Shown here in pieces: positions 1 through 5,111 of a stretch of DNA of 5,250 nt (positions are counted from its first letter, which is position 1; each line of letters starts with the position of its first letter). The stretch spans positions 1 through 5,250 of the forward strand of contig URZD01000146.1 in the NCBI GenBank assembly GCA_900552305.1, written 5' to 3'. Under the pieces are notes generated by a model that had not been told where the DNA came from, did no database searches, and was given only the letters and a program-made list of their open reading frames with translations. The position numbers and the translations under genes were made by a program. The DNA comes from an uncultured Eubacteriales bacterium. Lineage in GTDB: Bacteria > Bacillota > Clostridia > Monoglobales > Monoglobaceae.

Positions 1-36
1 GACCTTATGGAGAAGTTTGAAAAGGAAAACGCGTAA
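1..36 (+). CDS. C-terminal end of an upstream gene, probably phosphoserine aminotransferase (partial)
   Basis: Only the last 11 codons and the TAA stop are present, reading DLMEKFEKENA. The stop lies 18 bases before the serA start, so the two genes are almost certainly co-transcribed. In many Firmicutes serC lies directly upstream of serA, and SerC proteins there often end in a charged helix of the FMxxFEKKN kind, which this tail resembles. The identity is an inference from position and this short tail; no catalytic residue is in view. Confidence 0.55.
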   Translation, partial: DLMEKFEKENA

Positions 37-54
37 GCGATAGGAGTGATATTT

Positions 55-1224
55 ATGTATAAGGTTCAGACTTTAAACAAAATTGCAAAGGTCGGATTAA
101 ATGTATTCGACGATAAATATACATACGGTGACGAGGTGGAGAATCCGGACGGCATTATCCTGAGGAGCTTTAATATGCATGATATGGAGCTGCCGGCAAG
201 CCTTGCGGCGGTTGCGCGCGCGGGCGCGGGCGTGAACAATATCCCGATTGACAAGTGCAGCGAAAAGGGCATTGTCGTTTTCAATACTCCGGGCGCAAAT
301 GCTAACGCGGTAAAGGAGTTGGTTATATCCGCGCTCCTTCTTTCGTCAAGAAAGATTGTACAGGGTATCGAATGGGCGAAAACCCTTATAGGCGAGGGCG
401 ACGCTGTTCCCAAGCTGGTTGAAAAGGGCAAGTCCAACTTTGTGGGACCGGAGATTCAGGGCAAGACCCTGGGGATTATCGGTCTGGGCGCAATCGGCGT
501 ACGCGTTGCAAACGCTGCACACGCGCTCGGAATGAATGTAATCGGTTTTGACCCGTATCTGTCGGTTGACGCGGCATGGCACATGACCCGCGCGGCGCAG
601 AAGGCGAACGACCTTGACACAGTGCTTGCGGAAAGCGACTATATCACAATTCACGTTCCCGCAACAAAGGACACAAAGGGAATGTTCAATGCGGACACCT
701 TCAGAAAGGTTAAAAGCGGAGTAAGACTGCTCAACTTCTCAAGAGGTGAGCTGGTTGACACCGACGCGGTTATCAATGCGGTTAAGGACGGAACCGTTGC
801 GGCGTATATTACGGACTTTGCGGACGAAAAGCTGCTTGACAAGGAAAATATCATTGTAATGCCGCATCTCGGCGCGTCAACGCCGGAGAGCGAGGACAAC
901 TGTGCGGTTATGGCGGCAAGCGAGCTGAAAAACTTCCTTGAAAACGGAAATGTTATCAACTCGGTTAACTTTCCGACCTGCGATATGGGCGCGGTGTGCG
1001 GTTCGCGTGTGACAATGTGGCACAAGAATATTCCTGCGATGCTTTCGCAGATTTCGGCGGTATTCACCAATAACGGAATCAATATCGAGAACATGACAAA
1101 CAAGAGCCGCGGCGACTATGCGTACACAATGATTGATACGCACAGCGCAATCGGGGGGGATATTCTATCCGAACTTAAAGAGATTGACGGCACAATAAGG
1201 GTTACGCTTTTTAAGGAGCAGTAA
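55..1224 (+). CDS. serA: D-3-phosphoglycerate dehydrogenase, short ACT-domain form
   Basis: This cytosolic enzyme oxidises 3-phosphoglycerate to 3-phosphohydroxypyruvate with NAD+, the first step of serine synthesis. The protein has 389 residues. A substrate-loop motif RAGAGVNNI lies at 55-63. The Rossmann motif GLGAIG is at 143-148, with an acidic residue (D166) at the end of the second strand to hold the NAD ribose. The catalytic trio is R230 (in FSRGEL), E258 and H271 (in PHLGAST). A C-terminal ACT domain spans about 320-386. Its H323, N325 and N343 have the same spacing as the serine-binding H344, N346 and N364 of E. coli SerA, so serine feedback inhibition is likely. The middle ASB domain of long SerA forms is absent. 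I chose ATG 55 because AGGAG at 42-46 sits 8 bases upstream; an in-frame GTG at 46 overlaps that site. A run of seven Gs lies at 1153-1159. Confidence 0.95.
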   Translation: MYKVQTLNKIAKVGLNVFDDKYTYGDEVENPDGIILRSFNMHDMELPASLAAVARAGAGVNNIPIDKCSEKGIVVFNTPGANANAVKELVISALLLSSRKIVQGIEWAKTLIGEGDAVPKLVEKGKSNFVGPEIQGKTLGIIGLGAIGVRVANAAHALGMNVIGFDPYLSVDAAWHMTRAAQKANDLDTVLAESDYITIHVPATKDTKGMFNADTFRKVKSGVRLLNFSRGELVDTDAVINAVKDGTVAAYITDFADEKLLDKENIIVMPHLGASTPESEDNCAVMAASELKNFLENGNVINSVNFPTCDMGAVCGSRVTMWHKNIPAMLSQISAVFTNNGINIENMTNKSRGDYAYTMIDTHSAIGGDILSELKEIDGTIRVTLFKEQ

Positions 1225-1324
1225 TCATCAAAGATTTTGGGCGCGGGAGTTGAGCGTACAGCGTTTAATTTCCGTGCGATGAAGGAGGGCGGCGCAGCGT
1301 TTTATGCGGCGCTGCCCGAATTAT
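1225..1324 (+). other. serA-rnpB spacer with hairpin and direct repeat
   Basis: This spacer holds an inverted repeat, GGGCGGCGC at 1287-1295 with GCGCTGCCC at 1309-1317 (9 pairs, one G-U). No T-run follows, so it is not a classical terminator. The 9-mer TTATGCGGC occurs at 1302-1310 and again at 1321-1329, the second copy running into the first strand of RNase P RNA helix P1. No good promoter is visible. TTGAGC (1250-1255) and TGCGAT (1275-1280) are 19 bases apart and weak. RNase P RNA may be made from this weak site or cut from a serA read-through transcript. Confidence 0.4.
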
Positions 1325-1669
1325 GCGGCAGGTTGGACGGTTGCGGGCACAAGGAGCAATCCTGTGTATGAGGAAAGTCCGAGCTCCACAGGGCAGGGTG
1401 CAAGGTAATACCTTGTGAAGGCGACTTCAAGGAAAGTGCAACAGAAATATACCGCCTGTCTTTGACAGGTAAGGGTGGAAAGGTGAGGTAAGAGCTCACC
1501 CACAGTATGGCGACTTACTGATGCTGTAAACCCCACTCGGAGCAACACCTGATAGAGGAGGTTAAGCTTGCCCGGCGTCTCCCGGGAAGGTGGCTTAAGA
1601 TATGCAGTGATGTATATATTAGATAGATGACCGTCTTAAATGACAGAACTCGGCTTACAGACCTGCCGT
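1325..1669 (+). ncRNA. rnpB: RNase P RNA, bacterial type A
   Basis: This is the catalytic RNA that removes 5' leaders from precursor tRNAs, working with the RnpA protein. Conserved blocks are easy to see and in the right order: GAGGAAAGTCCGAGCTCC at 1370-1387, ACAGAAATATACCGCC at 1441-1456, GTAAACCCCACTCGGAGCAA at 1526-1545, GATAGATGACCGTC at 1622-1635 and CAGAACTCGGCTTACAG at 1644-1660. Helix P1 pairs 1326-1333 with 1661-1668 (8 perfect pairs) and fixes the ends. P2 pairs 1335-1340 with 1631-1636. A P3 hairpin lies at about 1348-1368, and a hairpin GGTGAG/CTCACC fits P12. The order and sequence follow the E. coli-like type A layout and not the Bacillus type B, as expected for Clostridia. The region aligned with the L15 tRNA-CCA-binding GGU of E. 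coli reads GGGAAGGTGG, so the GGT is at 1589-1591, slightly shifted. The exact ends are inferred from P1. Confidence 0.95.
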
Positions 1670-1685
1670 TTTAAAGAAATTACGA

Positions 1686-1719
1686 CCGCCCGCGTTTGCG
1701 GGCGGCTGTTTCTGTTTTT
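1686..1719 (+). terminator. intrinsic terminator of rnpB
   Basis: A perfect 8-bp GC stem, CCGCCCGC (1686-1693) and GCGGGCGG (1698-1705), with a 4-base loop GTTT, is followed by a T-rich tail CTGTTTCTGTTTTT (1706-1719). It lies 17 bases past the end of helix P1 of RNase P RNA, where a terminator is expected. Confidence 0.85.
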
Positions 1720-1768
1720 GCCGTATTTTCGGAAAAAAGTGCGGAATTTTTGCTTGCAGAAAAAATTC

Positions 1769-1797
1769 TTGCATAAACCGAAAGTATATGTTATGAT
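1769..1797 (+). promoter_or_regulatory. sigma-A-type promoter of the yigZ-family gene
   Basis: TTGCAT (1769-1774) and TATGAT (1792-1797) are separated by exactly 17 bases, each close to the TTGACA/TATAAT consensus. Transcription should start near 1803-1805, leaving a leader of about 65 bases. Its position shows that the open frame running back to 1640 is not translated and supports the TTG start at 1868. Confidence 0.75.
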
Positions 1798-1801
1798 AGA
1801 G

Positions 1802-1859
1802 TTAGCCGAAACGGAGAAATCCGCGCTTAAGCGGGTATCATACATTCGGTTAAGGAAGG
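1802..1859 (+). promoter_or_regulatory. structured leader and ribosome binding site of the yigZ-family gene
   Basis: TTAGCCGAA (1802-1810) can pair with TTCGGTTAA (1845-1853): nine pairs, one of them G-U. Inside lies a second hairpin, CCGC (1821-1824) with GCGG (1831-1834). The outer stem begins at about the predicted transcription start and ends against the Shine-Dalgarno sequence AGGAAGG (1853-1859), which is 8 bases before the TTG start. The stem may stabilise the mRNA 5' end or modulate translation; which of these is not shown by the sequence. Confidence 0.45.
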
Positions 1860-1867
1860 TGTACTGT

Positions 1868-2494
1868 TTGAAGGAAAAATATCGCACCGTTTCGCAGGAG
1901 GCGAGCGGAGAGATTACCGAAAAAAGGTCGCGGTTTATCGCGGCGGTAAAGCCTGTCAGGACAGAGGACGAGGCAACCGCGTTTATCGAGGAGCTGCGAA
2001 AAAAATACTGGGACGCGCGTCACAACGTTTTTGCGTATATTATCGAGGAAAACGGAATCATGCGCTACAGTGATGACGGAGAGCCGGCGGGAACGGCGGG
2101 ACTCCCCGTGCTTGACTGCATAAAAAAAGAGGGTCTGAGTAATATTGCCGTGGTGGTCACAAGGTACTTCGGCGGAATACTCCTCGGCACGGGCGGACTG
2201 GTCCACGCATACTCAAAGGCGGCAAAGGAAGGCATAGCCGCAGCGCTCCCGGTTGATATGGCGCTTTGCACCGAGGTATCGCTGTTTTGCGACTACACGC
2301 TCTTGGGCAAAATCCAAAACGAGCTTTGCCGCGGCAATGTCTTGACCGGCGACACGGTGTATACCGACAGCGTAAAGGTGTGCGCGTTTGTGCCTGTTTC
2401 CGATACGGAAAATTTTGTCAAAAATATGACAGATAAAACAAACGGGCAGGTGCGTATCGAAATCGGAAAAACAGGGTATAAAAAATATATATAA
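1868..2494 (+). CDS. YigZ/IMPACT-family protein (UPF0029, YvyE-like)
   Basis: This 208-residue protein belongs to the YigZ family, related to the N-terminal region of eukaryotic IMPACT. Its biochemical role in bacteria is not settled; the fold has two domains, the second resembling domain IV of elongation factor G, and a role near translation has been suggested. The UPF0029 domain covers about residues 14-125, with family signatures KRSRFIAAV (19-27), RHNVFAYI (51-58), SDDGEPAGTAG (68-78) and VVVTRYFGGILLGTGGL (95-111). The smaller C-terminal domain (DUF1949 type) covers about 135-190. Length is normal for the family. The start is TTG 1868: AGGAAGG at 1853-1859 has ideal spacing, the promoter at 1769-1797 excludes the longer frame, and family members begin just before a YRTV motif. 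An in-frame GTG at 1859 overlaps the ribosome site. The gene appears monocistronic, with rnpB before and a separate murA promoter after it. Confidence 0.92.
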   Translation: MKEKYRTVSQEASGEITEKRSRFIAAVKPVRTEDEATAFIEELRKKYWDARHNVFAYIIEENGIMRYSDDGEPAGTAGLPVLDCIKKEGLSNIAVVVTRYFGGILLGTGGLVHAYSKAAKEGIAAALPVDMALCTEVSLFCDYTLLGKIQNELCRGNVLTGDTVYTDSVKVCAFVPVSDTENFVKNMTDKTNGQVRIEIGKTGYKKYI

Positions 2495-2510
2495 AAAATT
2501 ACTTTTGCTA

Positions 2511-2539
2511 TTGATTTTAGGCGCGGTTATTGATATAAT
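2511..2539 (+). promoter_or_regulatory. extended -10 sigma-A-type promoter of murA
   Basis: TTGATT (2511-2516) and a perfect TATAAT (2534-2539) are 17 bases apart, and TG at 2531-2532 makes an extended -10 (TGATATAAT). Transcription should start near 2546, leaving a leader of about 65 bases. That leader contains a small inverted repeat, TTCTT (2575-2579) with AAGAA (2583-2587). Confidence 0.85.
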
Positions 2540-2611
2540 AATATTTATGACTTGGATAGGGATTTGACATATTATTCTTCGGAAGAAAGACTAAAATAAG
2601 TGGGTGGACAA

Positions 2612-3901
2612 ATGGACAAGTATGTTATACTTGGCGGAGCAAGGCTTGAAGGCGAGGTCGAAATCAGCGGCGCAAAAAATTCCGCTGTGGCTTTGATTGC
2701 GGCGGCAATTATGGTTAAGGGCGTTTGCGTAATCGACAATGTTCCGCTTGTGAGCGATATATATGTACTCGTTGATATTATAAATAAACTCGGCGGGAAG
2801 GCATTTTTCACAGGGAAGGGTATTCTTACCATTGACTGCACGGAGCTTAGCTGTTATGAGGCTCCGTACGAAATGGTCGGCAAAATCCGCGCGTCGTCAT
2901 ATCTGATGGGCGCGCTGCTCGGAAGATTTAACAATGCGAGAGTTTCCATGCCGGGCGGCTGTGACTTCGGCGTAAGACCAATTGATTTGCATCTTAAAGG
3001 CTTTGTGGCCCTTGGTGCGGAGTATTCGGTGGAACACGGTCTTGTCGATATAAGCGCGGAGTATCTGCATGGCGCAGAGATATACATGGATCAGGTTTCG
3101 GTCGGCGCGACAATAAACGTCATGCTTGCCGCATCCCTTGCTGACGGACTTACAATAATCGAGAACGCGGCAAAGGAGCCGCACATTGTCGATGTCGCAA
3201 ACTTCCTTAACAGTATGGGCGCAAACATCAAGGGCGCAGGTACGGACACAATCAAGATAAAGGGCGTGGAGGAGCTGCACGGCGGGAGCTATACCGTTAT
3301 CCCCGACCAAATCGAGGCGGGAACATTTATGGTGGCGGCTGCCGCAACGCGCGGCGACGTTCTGATTAAGAACGTAATCCCAAAGCATCTTGACTCAATA
3401 TCCGCAAAGCTGATTGAGATGGGCGTAACGGTCGAGGAATATGACGACAGCGTTCGCGTGTGCGTTGACAGAGAACTTAAAAAAGCGAACTTCAAGACGA
3501 TGCCGTACCCCGGCTTCCCGACAGATATGCAGCCGCAGATGCTGACGCTGCTCACCTCCACGGCGGGAACGAGCATTGTTACCGAAAATGTCTGGGACTA
3601 TCGTTTTAAGTATGTTGAGGAGCTGCAGCGAATGGGCGCGGTAATAAGCGTTGACGGCAGGGTTGCCGTTGTCGAGGGCGGAATGAAGCTGACCGGGTCA
3701 AGGGTTGCGTCCACAGACCTCCGCGCGGGTGCCGCAATGGTAATCGCGGGACTTATGGCAAACGGAGTAACCGAGGTGTACAACATCAAGTATATCGACC
3801 GCGGCTATGAGAATTTTGAGGAAAAGCTGAAGGCTTTGGGCGCGCAGATTACAAGGCGGACGGAAAACATCGACGGAAAACGCGTCGGAAATATTGCATA
3901 A
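2612..3901 (+). CDS. murA: UDP-N-acetylglucosamine 1-carboxyvinyltransferase (MurA)
   Basis: MurA transfers enolpyruvate from phosphoenolpyruvate to UDP-N-acetylglucosamine, the first committed cytosolic step of peptidoglycan synthesis and the target of fosfomycin. The protein has 429 residues, the normal length. K22 and N23 sit in SGAKNSAV, matching the substrate-binding K22 and N23 of E. coli. R93 lies in KIRASSYLMG. The catalytic cysteine is C117 in PGGCDFGVRPIDLHLKG (E. coli C115), so fosfomycin sensitivity would be expected from this residue. D305 in FPTDMQ and R397 in DRGYENFEEKL match E. coli D305 and R397. Both halves of the inside-out alpha/beta barrel are complete. The ATG at 2612 gives the usual MurA beginning (DKYVILGG). 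Its ribosome site is weak (GGTGG at 2603-2607), and an in-frame GTG at 2600 is the alternative. Firmicutes often carry two murA genes; which paralogue this is cannot be told here. Confidence 0.96.
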   Translation: MDKYVILGGARLEGEVEISGAKNSAVALIAAAIMVKGVCVIDNVPLVSDIYVLVDIINKLGGKAFFTGKGILTIDCTELSCYEAPYEMVGKIRASSYLMGALLGRFNNARVSMPGGCDFGVRPIDLHLKGFVALGAEYSVEHGLVDISAEYLHGAEIYMDQVSVGATINVMLAASLADGLTIIENAAKEPHIVDVANFLNSMGANIKGAGTDTIKIKGVEELHGGSYTVIPDQIEAGTFMVAAAATRGDVLIKNVIPKHLDSISAKLIEMGVTVEEYDDSVRVCVDRELKKANFKTMPYPGFPTDMQPQMLTLLTSTAGTSIVTENVWDYRFKYVEELQRMGAVISVDGRVAVVEGGMKLTGSRVASTDLRAGAAMVIAGLMANGVTEVYNIKYIDRGYENFEEKLKALGAQITRRTENIDGKRVGNIA

Positions 3902-3915
3902 AAACGAAATTTTTG

Positions 3916-3962
3916 GGGTGCAAAAAACAACGGCAATTCCGCCTTGAATGTTTTTTGCACCC
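3916..3962 (+). terminator. long A/T-tract hairpin after murA, probable terminator
   Basis: GGGTGCAAAAAAC (3916-3928) pairs perfectly over 13 bases with GTTTTTTGCACCC (3950-3962). The 21-base interior can form a small second hairpin (GGC 3932-3934 with GCC 3941-3943, flanked by CAA/TTG). The element starts 15 bases after the murA stop. The six-T run lies inside the outer stem and not after it, so termination would depend on the inner hairpin plus T-run. It reads similarly on both strands. Terminator function is probable but unproven. Confidence 0.55.
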
Positions 3963-3974
3963 TATTGATATAGA
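3944..3974 (+). promoter_or_regulatory. possible promoter of the MBL-fold hydrolase gene
   Basis: TATAGA (3969-3974) is preceded by TG at 3966-3967, giving an extended -10 element TGATATAGA very like that of murA (both contain TATTGATATA). The best -35 candidate, TTGAAT (3944-3949), is 19 bases away, which is long, and lies in the hairpin after murA. The extended -10 may make up for this. Confidence 0.4.
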
Positions 3975-4039
3975 GAGACGGAAACCGCGGCACGGCTTTG
4001 GCGGCGGATTTTGCCGTAATTTGAAAGGATGAGTTCAGG

Positions 4040-4855
4040 TTGAGAGAGCTTAAAATTTACCCTCTGCGCAGCAGCAGCAGCGGAAACGCGGCGCTTATAT
4101 CGGACGGCAGGCACGCGCTTGCGGTTGACTGCGGAATAAGCGGAAGGCTGATGGACAAATGTCTTGGTGCGGCGGGATTTTCGCCGTCCGAAATCTCCGC
4201 AATCCTTGTCACGCACGAACATACAGACCATATAAAGGGCGTGGGGATATTTTCACGGAAATATGATATTCCGGTATACTTAAACCGCGAAACCTATGAG
4301 GCGGCGAAACCGACCCTGGGCAAGCTGAAACCCGAAAATATACATATAATCGACAGCGGCGCATTTGAGATTGACGGAATCGGCGTTCAGCCGTTCTCGA
4401 TACCTCATGACGCGGCAAACCCGGTAGGCTACACGTTTGAAAGCGGCGGGGATAAGGCGGCGGTTGCCACCGATATGGGCGAAATCTCCGAAACGGTTTT
4501 TTGTGCGATAAAGGGCAGCCGCAGGGTGCTTTTGGAATCGAACTACGACAGCAATATGCTCGATATGGGCAGATACCCGTATGAGCTGAAACGCAGAATA
4601 CGCAGCTCTTGCGGTCACCTTTGTAATGAGGACGCCGCGAGCCTTGCGGTAAGGCTTGTCGGCTGCGGAACGGAGGAAATCATTCTCGGTCATTTGAGCC
4701 ACGAGAACAACTACCCCGCGCTTGCGTATACCGTCACAAAAAACGCGCTCATTGACGCGGGAATAAAAATCGGTACGGATACGTACCTTTCGGTTGCGCG
4801 GCGCGACGTGACAGGCTGTATCGCGTTTGATGAGCAAAACGCGGTTGTTTTGTAA
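4040..4855 (+). CDS. MBL-fold metallo-hydrolase, WalJ/YycJ-like
   Basis: This 271-residue cytosolic protein has the metallo-beta-lactamase fold and should bind two metal ions, probably zinc. The family opening SSSSGN is at 11-16. The metal motif HEHTDH is at 59-64. Further ligand candidates are H123 (IPHDA), D145 (VATDMGE) and H218/H221 in GHLSHENN. SNYD (167-170) and GHLCNEDAA (192-200) are typical of the WalJ/YycJ branch, annotated as an exonuclease or phosphodiesterase-like hydrolase linked to the WalRK cell-wall regulators in Bacillus; the exact substrate here is unknown. No signal peptide or membrane segment is seen. The start is TTG 4040, 10 bases after AAAGGA (4024-4029); an ATG at 4029 is out of frame and stops at once. 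A CAG-type triplet run near 4069-4081 encodes the serine stretch. A response-regulator gene follows after 256 non-coding bases. Confidence 0.92.
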   Translation: MRELKIYPLRSSSSGNAALISDGRHALAVDCGISGRLMDKCLGAAGFSPSEISAILVTHEHTDHIKGVGIFSRKYDIPVYLNRETYEAAKPTLGKLKPENIHIIDSGAFEIDGIGVQPFSIPHDAANPVGYTFESGGDKAAVATDMGEISETVFCAIKGSRRVLLESNYDSNMLDMGRYPYELKRRIRSSCGHLCNEDAASLAVRLVGCGTEEIILGHLSHENNYPALAYTVTKNALIDAGIKIGTDTYLSVARRDVTGCIAFDEQNAVVL

Positions 4856-4859
4856 TTAT

Positions 4860-4930
4860 ATTTTAAATCGGTTAAAATTTTGATACCCCGCGCGGTGAAG
4901 ATAAAGAAAACTTTTTTCACGCGCTTGGGG
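4860..4930 (+). terminator. two inverted repeats after the hydrolase gene, possible terminator
   Basis: Immediately after the stop, ATTTTAA (4860-4866) and TTAAAAT (4872-4878) form a 7-bp AT-only stem with a 5-base loop followed by TTT. A longer imperfect hairpin follows. CCCC (4886-4889) pairs with GGGG (4927-4930), GCGCG (4890-4894) with CGCGC (4920-4924), and TGAA (4896-4899) with TTCA (4916-4919). A further short AAAG/CTTT helix closes around AAAA. Neither has a strong T-run after a GC stem, so they are weak terminator candidates. Confidence 0.4.
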
Positions 4931-4942
4931 ATTTAAGGAGTG

Positions 4943-4964
4943 TTTTCCGCCGCGCGGCGGAAAA
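4943..4964. repeat. perfect 22-bp palindrome
   Basis: TTTTCCGCCGC (4943-4953) is followed directly by its exact reverse complement GCGGCGGAAAA (4954-4964). As RNA it would fold as a 9-bp stem with a GCGC loop. As DNA it is a fully symmetric site that could bind a dimeric protein. The A and T tracts lie inside the symmetry and no T-run follows, so it is not a standard terminator on either strand. Confidence 0.7.
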
Positions 4965-4988
4965 TCCGCTTTTGAAATTTGGTTTCGG

Positions 4989-5009
4989 CTACACAAAATC
5001 TACACAAAA
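4989..5009 (+). promoter_or_regulatory. tandem 11-bp-period repeat, candidate response-regulator operator
   Basis: CTACACAAAA occurs at 4989-4998 and again at 5000-5009, one base apart, giving a period of 11 bases. On the minus strand it reads TGTGTA-N5-TGTGTA. Two hexamers with 5-base spacing in direct orientation are the classic footprint of OmpR/PhoB-class regulators, and the form resembles the published WalR (TGTWAH-N5-TGTWAH) and PhoP patterns without matching either exactly. AT-rich -10 candidates follow (TATAGA 5019-5024, TATATA 5025-5030, TACAAT 5029-5034). None has a good -35, and the repeats occupy that place, as in activator-dependent promoters. The bound regulator is not identified. 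Confidence 0.5.
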
Positions 5010-5045
5010 CCATGTTAATATAGATATATACAATAACCGAAATAT

Positions 5046-5086
5046 GCCGACTTGCGCCCTTTTGGGCGGGGCAGCTGCCCATCGGC
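5046..5086 (+). other. possible three-way-junction RNA leader of the response-regulator gene
   Basis: GCCGA (5046-5050) pairs with TCGGC (5082-5086), enclosing two back-to-back hairpins. The first is CGCCC (5055-5059) with GGGCG (5064-5068) around TTTT. The second is the perfect palindrome GGGCAGCTGCCC (5069-5080). The structure ends 9 bases before the ribosome site AAGAGGTG (5095-5102). It does not match a riboswitch class I can recognise. Confidence 0.4.
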
Positions 5087-5111
5087 TGACGGATAAGAGG
5101 TGACGCCGGAT

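Noticed and set aside
46..54. Earlier GTG start for serA
   Set aside because: It overlaps the AGGAG ribosome site that is correctly placed for ATG 55.
1225..1320. Riboswitch or T-box element before rnpB
   Set aside because: The hairpin there lacks any conserved T-box or riboswitch core sequence I recognise.
1302..1548. Minus-strand open frames over rnpB
   Set aside because: They lie on the complement of a highly conserved structural RNA.
1640..1867. Upstream in-frame extension of the yigZ-family gene
   Set aside because: It covers the end of RNase P RNA, a terminator and a promoter, has no family similarity, and a well-placed ribosome site marks TTG 1868.
2564..2597. Perfect TTGACA (2564-2569) as a second murA promoter
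   Set aside because: The nearest -10 candidate, TAAAAT at 2592-2597, is 22 bases away, too far, and transcription would begin about at the start codon.
4066..4082. CAG-type triplet run as a microsatellite
   Set aside because: It encodes the conserved serine stretch SSSSGN at the family N-terminus and needs no other explanation.
4280..4837. Long minus-strand open frame (185 codons) opposite the hydrolase gene
   Set aside because: It is a codon-bias shadow of a gene whose plus-strand product has intact catalytic motifs; no ribosome site or family signature was seen. Shorter minus-strand frames opposite serA and murA were rejected for the same reason.
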